Origin: Planctomycetota bacterium
GTDB taxonomy: Bacteria > Planctomycetota > UBA1135
Direction: 5' to 3'
DNA: 20,724 bases
Assembly: GCA_029243845.1 (NCBI GenBank)
Contig: JAQWRF010000253.1
Location: 1 to 20,724 of the forward strand
Numbering within the stretch: position 1 is the stretch's first letter; each line of letters begins with the position of its first letter. A program made the translations under genes and the position numbers. Below the pieces are notes generated by a model that saw only the letters and a list, made by a program, of their open reading frames with translations, was not told the origin of the DNA and searched no databases. Shown piece after piece: positions 8,941-16,466 of this stretch.

Positions 8941-9827
8941 CGCGGCGATTACTCGGCGAAGGATTTACGCTAAGCGAGCTAAGCCCCGAAGCTAGCGCTC
9001 GGCGCTACTTTCGCGTTCATGGCAAGCAGCTGTTGATAGTCACCTGCGATCAAGGCCCTGCCACCGCATGCCAAGAAATACTTACGAGTTGTAATATTTA
9101 TTCTCCAGCCTATGGCGGCCACACGGATGGCGGTTACCTCATCGAAGACTGCTGTGATATGCATTTGTCGCACGCAGCGACAGCAGAAAACTATCGCATG
9201 CTCATTGAAGACTGGCACAAATTTAGTCGTTGTGCATTAGCCGCCGATCATCCGAATGATGATTTGGCGCTTGATACTGATTTGTTTAAGCGAGAATTAA
9301 AGCAGTTTGTGAACAGCTATTTAATCGGATTCAAGAAATTGGCGTTGAGCGCTATCGACTTACAGCACATAAACGATTTATGCGCTGCGCTTGCTCGCGA
9401 CGCTTCTTTCGGACCGCAATGTTTACAACACCGTGATTTCCATTGCCGCAACATCATGTTGTACGACAAGTACCCGCGTCCGACCTGGATTGACTTTCAA
9501 GACATGCGACGTGGTCCTATTTTTTATGATCTAGCGTCTCTTTACACCGATGCGTATCTCGATTTAAACGACGAAGTGTTTGGGCTGATTATTGATGCCG
9601 TTGAGGACCTTGGTGACGAGCACGCGATGCACGCTGAAGATGTGCATCCACAGTTCCAGGTAACTGCCCTGCAACGTGTATTGAAGGCCCTCGGAACCTT
9701 TGGCCTGCTCCTCAACAACGGCCGTGACGACTACGCAGATGCTGAGCGGCGCGCAAGTATTTGTGCAATTGCCCTTTTAGACCAATTGCCCGATTACTAT
9801 GATTTACGCAAGCACCTTTGCCAATGA
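8925..9827 (+). CDS. amgK: AmgK-like aminoglycoside phosphotransferase-family sugar kinase
   Basis: The 300-residue protein belongs to the aminoglycoside phosphotransferase fold. The N-lobe has SPEASARRYFRV (20-31), the counterpart of the GDASxRRYFR motif of AmgK. The catalytic loop is HRDFHCRN (169-176), with catalytic D171 and metal ligand N176, and the second metal site is IDFQD (189-193), followed by GPIFYDLASL. AmgK phosphorylates the anomeric carbon of N-acetylmuramate and N-acetylglucosamine in a peptidoglycan recycling bypass. The HRDxHxRN and DFQD-x-x-x-GPxxYDL pattern fits this group better than antibiotic kinases or choline kinases. It starts inside the barrel gene (16-base overlap) and ends in an ATGA overlap with the nucleotidyltransferase gene, the usual AmgK partner. 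The substrate is inferred. Confidence 0.8.
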   Translation: MVQEIARRLLGEGFTLSELSPEASARRYFRVHGKQLLIVTCDQGPATACQEILTSCNIYSPAYGGHTDGGYLIEDCCDMHLSHAATAENYRMLIEDWHKFSRCALAADHPNDDLALDTDLFKRELKQFVNSYLIGFKKLALSAIDLQHINDLCAALARDASFGPQCLQHRDFHCRNIMLYDKYPRPTWIDFQDMRRGPIFYDLASLYTDAYLDLNDEVFGLIIDAVEDLGDEHAMHAEDVHPQFQVTALQRVLKALGTFGLLLNNGRDDYADAERRASICAIALLDQLPDYYDLRKHLCQ

Positions 9828-10555
9828 CTACTGCCCTACTTCTTGCCGCTGGCAATGCCACGCGCCTTGGCGAAGTTCGTAACGAATTCGCTAAAGCAAA
9901 CGTACCTGTGAGCGACACCACTCCACTGCGTTTTGCTCTAGAGGCATTGCGCGATGCTGGATACCGTCGAGTGTGGATTAACCTCCATTACAAAGCGGAT
10001 CAGGTTCGCGAACAAGCGATACAATATGCTGGTGATCTCGAAATAAATTTTTTGTACGAAGGCAAGTTACTCGGAACGGGCGGCACGCTGCTCGAAGTTT
10101 GCCAGCGCGATTTCAAATTGCCTCAGTTAATGCTTAACGCAAAAGTATTTGGCGACTTCAACTTACGCCAAATGCTCGATTCTGCAACCGGAAGCCTAAT
10201 GTTGCATCCCAAAACAGACTCGGCGAATTTTGGCGGATTGTATTTTAAACCAAATCTACAAATCGCAGGATTGGCCACTAAAGGCCTAGTCATTGGCGGT
10301 GATCATCAGTGCGCTGTTTACACCGGCATCTGCAGCCCACATCAACTGTGGGTTGATAAACTGCATCAGGCACGCAAAAAACATCCGAATGATTTGCTGT
10401 GCATGATTCGCCACGGTTTACTGCCAGCGATTGCGCAAGATCCAACACATGCCGCGGCCGTGCTGCATCGCGGCGATTGGTGTGAGATCAGTACTCCGCA
10501 ACGTATTGCCGAGGCTGCCAAGTGGCTACAAAGTACCGCTAGTCACGCAAACTAG
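9824..10555 (+). CDS. murU: MurU-like sugar-1-phosphate nucleotidyltransferase
   Basis: This 243-residue NTP transferase begins with ALLLAAGNATRLG (4-16), a form of the LAAGxGxR nucleotide-binding loop, with K24 in the place of the conserved PK lysine. Later come LLGTGGTL and the metal-aspartate segment VFGDFNL. MurU couples UTP to MurNAc-1-phosphate to give UDP-MurNAc. A TTG six bases upstream (9818) is possible, but the ATG at 9824 forms a 4-base ATGA overlap with the kinase stop and is the better start. The signature is divergent: the second glycine of the loop is alanine, and the usual PLT...PKP stretch is replaced by EVRNEFAKANVPV. The family is clear; the exact sugar is inferred from the kinase next door. 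The 3' end overlaps the converging selB by 17 bases. Confidence 0.75.
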   Translation: MTTALLLAAGNATRLGEVRNEFAKANVPVSDTTPLRFALEALRDAGYRRVWINLHYKADQVREQAIQYAGDLEINFLYEGKLLGTGGTLLEVCQRDFKLPQLMLNAKVFGDFNLRQMLDSATGSLMLHPKTDSANFGGLYFKPNLQIAGLATKGLVIGGDHQCAVYTGICSPHQLWVDKLHQARKKHPNDLLCMIRHGLLPAIAQDPTHAAAVLHRGDWCEISTPQRIAEAAKWLQSTASHAN

Positions 10556-12464
10556 CGTCAGCATTGCGCAGTATTCGCTTGGCGCCAACGCGTTCGGTTA
10601 ATCCGCGCGAGTCAAAGTACTCGAGCAACGGCATTAAGTACTTACGAGAAGTGGCGTACTTATCGCGTAACGCAGGAATATCCATGCCGCCATCTTTGAG
10701 CTGTGACACCACATCGCGAGCTAACTCGGTTACGACGCTGGTCGCAAACAGTATCTCCGCTTCAGGAGAAATACACAATTCACTGTCTAACAAATAATCT
10801 GACATCTCTGTTTCTCGAACATCGGCTACAGGATGGCTCTGCCAGAAATCTTGCCAAGTCGGAGGCTGTAATTTAGATTCGACCAACAACGCTACCAAAT
10901 GCGCAGCACTCGCGGCAAATTGCGGGTCTACTTCTACATTTAAGATGGTCCAGTGTTCTCCTTTGGTGACTTTAAGATTTACCTGCGCCAACATTTCACT
11001 GCTGAACGACGCCACAACCGGCCATGACTTCTTGCCCACCTGCTGGCGCAACAACGACATCGGAATGCGTAAACGATTAGAATTCTTGCTGCAAAAGTGC
11101 TGCACCGTAGCATCAAGCACATCAAGGATGCCTTGCGCTTCGCCGACCGCTACATAAGATTCGGCCGAGGTCGCTTGCACGTTTTTCTCGGCGACCTGCG
11201 CATTAAGCAACTCACGCATTGCCAGTGGCGAATAGCTCAAACTGCGACACAGCTGAGCAACCGTTTGCGCTTGCCCAGTATTTTTATTCAATATATGCAA
11301 CAGCAGCTCGCCGGGATTATTGATTAAATCAATTTGCTGTAACCACCACTGCATTTCATCGGCATCTCGCGCACGTAATTTATAGTCGGCAAAGCCTAAA
11401 AAGCGCAGGCTTCCGTAGTTGGCAGCAGGCGACGGACGGCGCAGTAAACAGCGCTGGCCATGTGCGAGAAAGACTTCTTCATCGACGACGATGTCGGCTA
11501 ATATCTGCTTCGAACTTTGCTGGCTATAACAATACAGCTTGCCGTGGATGGCGGCAGTTCCCGCCATTACATGCACTTCACTGCCTGGCTTCGGCATCGT
11601 TAAGCGCTCGCCAAACTCAATCGCGACACGCAGTAGCTTGCCACTATTCATGATTGCCCGCTCAATAATGACACCGCCGGGATAGCAATCTTGCTTACTT
11701 AAATCAGGCAAGTTAAGTGCCGTGCGCAAACCCGGCACTGCCGTTTCTGCACTTTGACCGTGCACATGAATCCGTCGTACACGCGAATCGTGCGCCCCCG
11801 GCATGAGCACGACAGCGTCGGATAAGTCGAGACGGCCACTCGCACAAACACCCGTAACCACAGTGCCCGCGCCTTCAACAGCAAACGAGCGCTGCATATG
11901 CAACACAAATCCTTGCGGGCGCGGAGGACGATTCGCCACTCGCTGCGCCAACTCGACCACTGCGCTTTTGAGCTCGCTCATGCCCTGACCACTATGCGCG
12001 CTGACCGCTAAGGATGGACAGCCTTCCCAAGCACCACCGGCCACCATTTCTTCGACCTCAAGTTGCACCAACTCAAGCGTCTCGTCATCAACCAAATCAC
12101 ACTTCGTAAAAACAAGCAATCCTGGCTCGACTCCTAACATGGTAAGCACTTCGAAGTGCTCACGCGTTTGCTGCATGATGCCATCATCGCAAGCGACAAC
12201 TAACAAAGCGGCGCTCATTCCCGTTGCCCCTGCCACCATTTTGCGCACTAAACGCTCGTGCCCCGGGACATCGACAAAACCGATTTCGGTGCCATCCTCA
12301 AGCTGCATTTCACCGTAGCCCAAACTAATCGTCATACCACGCGCCTTTTCCTCTTGATGGCGGTCAGGGTGCTCTCCGCACAAGGCGGCAATGAGCGCTG
12401 ACTTACCATGATCGATATGGCCAGCAGTTCCGAGAACAACAGGGATGGGATGGTGTTGCGACAT
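10539..12464 (-). CDS. selB: Selenocysteine-specific translation elongation factor SelB
   Basis: SelB carries selenocysteinyl-tRNA to UGA codons marked by a SECIS hairpin. The GTPase domain shows G1 GHIDHGKS (15-22), the switch threonine in RGMTISLGY (42-50), G3 DVPGHERLV (65-73) and G4 TKCD (120-123). Beta-barrel domains follow, and the last third is a winged-helix region of the SelB C-terminal type, ending in a DSRGLTERVG-like segment. The length of 642 residues is close to the 614 of Escherichia coli. The ATG at 12464 is preferred to a TTG at 12491, since homologous sequence begins just after it. No selA, selC or in-frame UGA selenoprotein gene is visible here. The start lies 12 bases from the divergent radical SAM gene. 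Confidence 0.95.
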   Translation of the reverse strand: MSQHHPIPVVLGTAGHIDHGKSALIAALCGEHPDRHQEEKARGMTISLGYGEMQLEDGTEIGFVDVPGHERLVRKMVAGATGMSAALLVVACDDGIMQQTREHFEVLTMLGVEPGLLVFTKCDLVDDETLELVQLEVEEMVAGGAWEGCPSLAVSAHSGQGMSELKSAVVELAQRVANRPPRPQGFVLHMQRSFAVEGAGTVVTGVCASGRLDLSDAVVLMPGAHDSRVRRIHVHGQSAETAVPGLRTALNLPDLSKQDCYPGGVIIERAIMNSGKLLRVAIEFGERLTMPKPGSEVHVMAGTAAIHGKLYCYSQQSSKQILADIVVDEEVFLAHGQRCLLRRPSPAANYGSLRFLGFADYKLRARDADEMQWWLQQIDLINNPGELLLHILNKNTGQAQTVAQLCRSLSYSPLAMRELLNAQVAEKNVQATSAESYVAVGEAQGILDVLDATVQHFCSKNSNRLRIPMSLLRQQVGKKSWPVVASFSSEMLAQVNLKVTKGEHWTILNVEVDPQFAASAAHLVALLVESKLQPPTWQDFWQSHPVADVRETEMSDYLLDSELCISPEAEILFATSVVTELARDVVSQLKDGGMDIPALRDKYATSRKYLMPLLEYFDSRGLTERVGAKRILRNADASLRD

Positions 12465-12475
12465 TACAATGTAAT
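12463..12475. promoter_or_regulatory. 13-bp palindrome between the divergent starts of selB and the radical SAM gene
   Basis: The sequence ATTACAATGTAAT is a palindrome except for its central base. It fills nearly all of the 12-base gap between the two start codons and includes the last two bases of the selB ATG. An operator controlling both genes is possible, but chance in an A+T-rich stretch cannot be excluded. No matching second copy was noticed in the window. Confidence 0.3.
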
Positions 12476-12476
12476 C

Positions 12477-13412
12477 ATGAGTCAACAGCAACCGCCGGTG
12501 AACACACTCGGACGTAGTTTAACCAAGCGCTATAACCGGCGCCTACGGCGCGTGATGCTGGATTTGGGTTTAACTTGCCCCAACCGTGACGGAGCCACTG
12601 GCTATGGCGGCTGTATTTACTGTGACTTGTCGGGCAGCGGTACTGGCGCCTCAAGCCGCGAGCAAGATATCGAAGGTCAGTGGCAAGAAGGATTAGCGCG
12701 TGCGCGGCGCACGAACCCTGAAGCACCGTCGGCAATTATTTATTTTCAATCTTATTCGAACACATACCCCGACTTAAGCGCGCTCAAATCTTCACTTGAT
12801 AAAATACATGATTGGGCAGTAGATGCACCCATTGTCACGATTGGCACGCGCCCGGACTGCTTTAGTGAAGAAGCCGCGCAACTGCTTGCCGAGCAATTAA
12901 AATATTTCGAAGAAGTCTGGATAGAATTTGGTCTAGAGTCTGCCGACGATAATGTGCAACGCCGAATCGGCCGTCACGACACATTACAAAACTTTCGAGA
13001 TTCCTGCAAACTCGCGCATAAATATGGATTAAAAATTGTCGCGCACTGCATGGCAGGTTTACCCGAAGAAAAAGAAGACGGGCTGTTACGTCAAGTAGAA
13101 GAAATAAACAACGCTAACTGCCATGGCATCAAGTTCCATCAGCTCATGGTGCTGCGCAAAACCATTTTAGCTAAACAATGGATGAATGGCGAGATTGAGT
13201 TGCTCGACGACAAGCAGTACATTCAAAAAGTGGCGGATGCGCTTGAAATGCTCGACCCAAATATTATTGTACACCGCTTAGTCGCTGAGGCCCCAGACAG
13301 TGAATACCTAGCACCGAAGCCGTGGCCGGGTCGGCAAAAAGTGCACTCGCGTATCGAACTCGAAATGAAATTACGCGGCAGCACCCAGGGCTGCAAAAGA
13401 AAAACACCTTAG
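12477..13412 (+). CDS. yhcC: Radical SAM protein, YhcC/TIGR01212 family
   Basis: The 311-residue protein carries the family's cluster motif CPNRDGATGYGGCIYC, so C34, C46 and C49 should hold the [4Fe-4S] cluster that binds S-adenosylmethionine. Further conserved segments are SYSNTYPD, TRPDC, WIEFGLESADD and AHCMAGLP. The family is widespread; I do not know an established reaction for it. Earlier in-frame starts exist (from 12408), but they lie inside selB, and the ATG at 12477 begins the typical N-terminus (NTLGRSLTKRYNRRLRRVMLD). No ribosome binding site is visible. The stop codon lies inside the left arm of a terminator hairpin. Confidence 0.88.
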   Translation: MSQQQPPVNTLGRSLTKRYNRRLRRVMLDLGLTCPNRDGATGYGGCIYCDLSGSGTGASSREQDIEGQWQEGLARARRTNPEAPSAIIYFQSYSNTYPDLSALKSSLDKIHDWAVDAPIVTIGTRPDCFSEEAAQLLAEQLKYFEEVWIEFGLESADDNVQRRIGRHDTLQNFRDSCKLAHKYGLKIVAHCMAGLPEEKEDGLLRQVEEINNANCHGIKFHQLMVLRKTILAKQWMNGEIELLDDKQYIQKVADALEMLDPNIIVHRLVAEAPDSEYLAPKPWPGRQKVHSRIELEMKLRGSTQGCKRKTP

Positions 13413-13432
13413 ACGAATCTAAGGTGTTTTTT
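13401..13432. terminator. Bidirectional intrinsic terminator
   Basis: A 13-bp perfect stem (arms 13401-13413 and 13418-13430, AAAACACCTTAGA paired with TCTAAGGTGTTTT) closes a CGAA loop. On the plus strand it is followed by a run of T to 13432 and ends the radical SAM gene. On the minus strand it is followed by TTTTTCTTTT and ends the translation operon and tRNA-Lys, whose CCA end lies 5 bases before the stem. Confidence 0.9.
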
Positions 13433-13435
13433 GTA

Positions 13436-13511
13436 TGGTGAGGGCACTAGGACTTGAACCTAGGACTTATTGGTTAAAAGCCAACTACTCTACCAACTGA
13501 GTTATGCCCCC
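13436..13511 (-). tRNA. tRNA-Lys (anticodon UUU)
   Basis: The 76-base minus-strand sequence folds into a full cloverleaf. The acceptor stem is GGGGGCA paired with TGCCCTC (one G-U pair). The D arm is ACTC/GAGT with AGTTGGTA in the loop. The anticodon stem-loop is GTTGG-CTTTTAA-CCAAT, placing TTT at positions 34-36. The variable loop is AAGTC, and the T arm is CTAGG-TTCAAGT-CCTAG. The discriminator is A and the CCA end is encoded. It begins 8 bases after the frr stop codon with no promoter room between, so it is probably processed from the rpsB-tsf-pyrH-frr transcript. UUU reads AAA and AAG lysine codons. Confidence 0.97.
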
Positions 13512-13519
13512 GTCTTGAA

Positions 13520-14098
13520 TTAATTTTCAAGGATTTCCACTGACTTATCTTTAAGCATTTCTTCGAGCTTCGATTCGTGCTTTTTAAGTAGGTCTTGGAT
13601 ATCTGACTTGGCGGATTTTACATCATCTTCTGTCAAATTGACATCACTGTCTTTATCTTTTTCTGCGGTTTCGACATCTTTGATAAAGTCGCGGCGAATG
13701 TTACGCATTGCTACTTTTGCGTCTTCAGACATGGCCTTCAAACGTAATACCATCTTGTTGCGTTGGTCTTCTGACAGGTGCGGCACAGTAACACGTACGC
13801 CCCCACCCTCAGCCATTGCAGACAAGCCTACATCTGCCGAAGTAATCGCCTTTTCAATGGCAGGTGCCGTCGACGGATCGAAAGGTTTAACAAACAAAAC
13901 GCGTGCTTCGAGCACAGAAATGTTACCAACCTGAGAAATAGGAGTGGGCGAACCGTAGTAATCGACACGAATGTTTTCGATAAGGCCTACATTTGCACGA
14001 CCAGTGCGGATGCCGCGGATATCGTGAGCGAACAAATCGACTGATTTGTCCATGCGCTCTTGCGCAGCGTCTAGAAATGATTGGTAGCTTGTTGCCAT
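13520..14098 (-). CDS. frr: Ribosome recycling factor
   Basis: The 192-residue protein matches ribosome recycling factor, which with EF-G splits the post-termination ribosome. Diagnostic segments are IRTGRANVGLIENIRVDYYGSPTP near residues 30-53, VRVTVPHLSEDQRNKM (about 101-116) and RNIRRDF (about 133-139). The length is close to the usual 185. The ATG follows the pyrH stop by one base, without a visible ribosome binding site, so translation is probably coupled. It is the last protein gene of the translation operon, ahead of tRNA-Lys. Confidence 0.97.
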   Translation of the reverse strand: MATSYQSFLDAAQERMDKSVDLFAHDIRGIRTGRANVGLIENIRVDYYGSPTPISQVGNISVLEARVLFVKPFDPSTAPAIEKAITSADVGLSAMAEGGGVRVTVPHLSEDQRNKMVLRLKAMSEDAKVAMRNIRRDFIKDVETAEKDKDSDVNLTEDDVKSAKSDIQDLLKKHESKLEEMLKDKSVEILEN

Positions 14099-14099
14099 A

Positions 14100-14822
14100 T
14101 TAATTATGAATTCGAGTGCCGATTTTTTTGCCCGTAGCAGCTAAGACCAGGCCGTTCTCGGCCATCATATCAAAAACAGTTACCGGTAAGCTGTGCTCGC
14201 GACAAAGGGTGAAAGCTGTTTGATCCATTACTTCTAGCTTGTTGGCAATAACCTCGTCGAAAGTAAGGTTATCGTAACGCACAGCGTCATCGAATTTATT
14301 TGGATCTTTGTCATACACACCATCAACCATAGTCGCCTTCAGCATCAACGAGCAATCTAGCTCGATGGCGCGTTGAGCAGAGGCTGTATCAGTCGTAAAG
14401 TAAGGATTGCCTAAGCCTCCCACTAAGACCACGACTCGCCCTTTTTCAAGGTGGCGGATAGCACGGCGGCGAATGAATGGTTCGCACACTTTATGAACGT
14501 CAATGGCGGACATCACACGCGTAGGCACATCGTTGCCCTCGAGTGCATCGCATAAAGCCAGGCCGTTAATTACAGTAGCCAGCATGCCCATGTAGTCGGC
14601 CGTCGCACGGGCAATGCCCAGTGTGTCTGACTGCTTACCACGCAGGATATTACCACCACCAATAACGCAGGCCACTTGCACACCATTAGATGTAAGGTGG
14701 CGCAACTGTTCAGCCAAAATCTTAACGCGCTCGGTATCGAGGCCTGTTTCTCCGTCGCGGGAAAAACCTTCACCACTAACCTTTAAGAGCAGGCGGCGCG
14801 GTGAGTCTGGCGTTGAGTTCAA
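14100..14822 (-). CDS. pyrH: Uridylate kinase
   Basis: UMP kinase makes UDP from UMP and ATP, the first committed step to UTP, CTP and UDP-sugars. The 240-residue protein of the amino-acid-kinase fold has LLLKVSGEGF (11-20), VIGGGNILRGK near 58-68, ADYMGMLATVINGLAL, GGLGNPYFTTDTASA and a DGVYDKDP segment. The start is a TTG at 14822, 7 bases after the tsf stop; no ATG or GTG lies before the first conserved strand, so the TTG must be used. Its place between tsf and frr is the standard bacterial order. It would also supply UTP to a uridylyltransferase such as the MurU-like enzyme in this window. Confidence 0.96.
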   Translation of the reverse strand: MNSTPDSPRRLLLKVSGEGFSRDGETGLDTERVKILAEQLRHLTSNGVQVACVIGGGNILRGKQSDTLGIARATADYMGMLATVINGLALCDALEGNDVPTRVMSAIDVHKVCEPFIRRRAIRHLEKGRVVVLVGGLGNPYFTTDTASAQRAIELDCSLMLKATMVDGVYDKDPNKFDDAVRYDNLTFDEVIANKLEVMDQTAFTLCREHSLPVTVFDMMAENGLVLAATGKKIGTRIHN

Positions 14823-14829
14823 ATTATAT

Positions 14830-15426
14830 TTAAGCGAGATCGAGACGGACGAAGTCAGAAAGAGTCATGTTTTCTCCTAGCTTACCCGAAGATGCTTTGA
14901 TGACCTCACCAACAGTCATCTCTGGGTCTAAGAAGAACTCTTGCTCGAGCAAAGCGCGTTCAGAGACGAACTTTTTAATACGACCATCAATGATTTTTCC
15001 TTTGATATCGTCTGGCTTGTTAGCCATGTCTTCGCTGCCAAGCAGAACGTTGCGCTCGGCTTCAATTAAATCGGCAGGTATATCATCTACGGATATACCG
15101 ACTGGTATGGGGTCAGCAGTTGCAATATGCATACAGATGTCGTTACACAACTTAGCGAACTCGTCACCGCGTGAAACGAAGTCGGTTTCGCAAGACAACT
15201 TAATCATCGCCCCCACTTTAAAGTTGTGGTGGACATAAGCATGTACGCGTCCCTCGCTAGTCTCGCGACCTACTTTTTTGCCAGCAGCCTCGATACCCTT
15301 TTGACGGAGTAGTTCGACAGCTTTTTCTTCGTTGCCGTCAGCTTCAGTTAAAGCTTTTTTGCAATCCATCATTCCGGCGCCTGTTTTACTGCGCAGTGCT
15401 GCAACTTCTTTTGCGGTAATGGTCAT
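14830..15426 (-). CDS. tsf: Translation elongation factor Ts, short form
   Basis: EF-Ts exchanges GDP on EF-Tu. The N-terminal UBA-like part reads VAALRSKTGAGMMDCKKALTE (8-28), and the EF-Tu-binding motif TDFVSR is at 81-86, with the D-F pair that displaces Mg2+. At 198 residues it is the short form, lacking part of the core domain duplication and the coiled coil of the 283-residue Escherichia coli protein; similar lengths are common in several phyla. The ATG has GAGGA about 8 bases ahead, a clear ribosome binding site, and lies 4 bases after the rpsB stop. Confidence 0.97.
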   Translation of the reverse strand: MTITAKEVAALRSKTGAGMMDCKKALTEADGNEEKAVELLRQKGIEAAGKKVGRETSEGRVHAYVHHNFKVGAMIKLSCETDFVSRGDEFAKLCNDICMHIATADPIPVGISVDDIPADLIEAERNVLLGSEDMANKPDDIKGKIIDGRIKKFVSERALLEQEFFLDPEMTVGEVIKASSGKLGENMTLSDFVRLDLA

Positions 15427-15430
15427 CGAT

Positions 15431-16384
15431 TTAGTCCTCAGATTTTTCTGGCGTAGCTACTTCAACGGCAGGGGCTGCGTCAACGGCAGGAGCTACTTCG
15501 ACGGCAGGAGCTGCGTCAGCAGCATCTTCGTTGCCAATCGACTTGATTTCAACTTGCTGGTTAGCAGCAACTAAATCTTGACGAGATGGACGACGACGTC
15601 CTCCCCCTTTAGCTGCGCGCGGGCGAGGTACTGGAGCACCTTTGCCAACCGGTTGCGCATCGCTGCCAGCAGCTTGTGGATCTGCCACACCCTTCTCGGC
15701 GCGGATTTCTTTGCCAGCAAGAATGCCATCAGCCAAGTAGGACATAATCATTGCAACGGAGCGAATCGCATCGTCATTTGCAGGTATGATTAAATCACAA
15801 ACATCTGGGTCGCCATCTGTATCGATGATGCCAATAACAGGTACACCCATTTTCTTAGCCTCAGCAACAGCTTTCATCTCAGTCTTTGGATCGATAACGA
15901 TCATTGCACCTGGAATGCGATTCATAGAACGGATGCCGTTTAGGTTGCGAAACACCTTGCGCTTTTCGCGCATGAAGCGTGCAGCTTCTTTCTTAGTCAA
16001 AGAATCGAGGTGACCCTCAGCTTCTTGTGACTCGAGCTCTTCGAGGTAAGCAATGCGTGAACCAATAACTTCGTAGTTCGTTAAAGTACCACCAATCCAG
16101 CGGTCTTCGACGTATGGCATACCGGTAGCTACGTTTATCTTCGACAGCTCACCAGATAACTGGAGCTTGGTGCCAACCAAAAGTACGTCATTACCTTCAG
16201 CAACAATTTGCTTTAGGAAGTGCTTAGCACGTAGCAAACCACGGATAGTTTGCTTAAGGTCGATGATGTGAATGCGATTACGAGACTCGAGGATATACGG
16301 AGCCATCTTCGGGTTCCAACGCCCGACACGACAACCGATGTGAGCACCGGCGTCAATTAAAGCCTGGACAGAGAGGTCAGACAT
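15431..16384 (-). CDS. rpsB: 30S ribosomal protein S2 with repeat-bearing C-terminal extension
   Basis: S2 is a late-assembling 30S protein. The core (1 to about 228) has DAGAHIGCRVGRWNPKMAPYI at the N-terminus, RWIGGTLTN (95-103), IDPKTEMKAVAEA and VPVIGIIDTDGDPD (181-194). The remaining 90 or so residues are an added tail: first a basic, RNA-binding-like part (PRPRAAKGGGRRRPSRQD, 253-270), then an acidic Ala/Pro/Val-rich end (APAVEV, APAVDA, APAVEV) encoded by 18-base tandem repeats. S2 is usually about 230-260 residues, so the extension is long. It is the first gene of the rpsB-tsf-pyrH-frr-tRNA operon. The ATG has no Shine-Dalgarno sequence and follows an A+T-rich leader of about 75 bases. 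Confidence 0.96.
   Translation of the reverse strand: MSDLSVQALIDAGAHIGCRVGRWNPKMAPYILESRNRIHIIDLKQTIRGLLRAKHFLKQIVAEGNDVLLVGTKLQLSGELSKINVATGMPYVEDRWIGGTLTNYEVIGSRIAYLEELESQEAEGHLDSLTKKEAARFMREKRKVFRNLNGIRSMNRIPGAMIVIDPKTEMKAVAEAKKMGVPVIGIIDTDGDPDVCDLIIPANDDAIRSVAMIMSYLADGILAGKEIRAEKGVADPQAAGSDAQPVGKGAPVPRPRAAKGGGRRRPSRQDLVAANQQVEIKSIGNEDAADAAPAVEVAPAVDAAPAVEVATPEKSED
15456..15527 (-). repeat. 18-base tandem repeat in the 3' end of rpsB
   Basis: Three clear copies (15456-15473, 15474-15491, 15492-15509) of an 18-base unit of the form GCTxCxTCxACGGCAGGx are followed by a decayed fourth. Units alternate between GCTACTTC and GCTGCGTC, giving a 36-base higher-order period. They encode the alternating Ala-Pro-Ala-Val-Glu-Val and Ala-Pro-Ala-Val-Asp-Ala hexapeptides of the S2 tail. 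Since 18 is a multiple of three, copy-number change would keep the frame. Confidence 0.85.
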
Positions 16385-16466
16385 GTAGTAATTATTTTTC
16401 TATTAAGTGTTAGGCGAATTGCCTGGAACGGGAACTATTGCAGCACTCGCTGAAGTTCGGCCGCAT

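Noticed and set aside
8925..9827. Aminoglycoside resistance kinase as the identity of the phosphotransferase.
   Set aside because: The catalytic and N-lobe motifs fit AmgK better, and it is joined to a nucleotidyltransferase gene, the hallmark of sugar salvage rather than antibiotic resistance.
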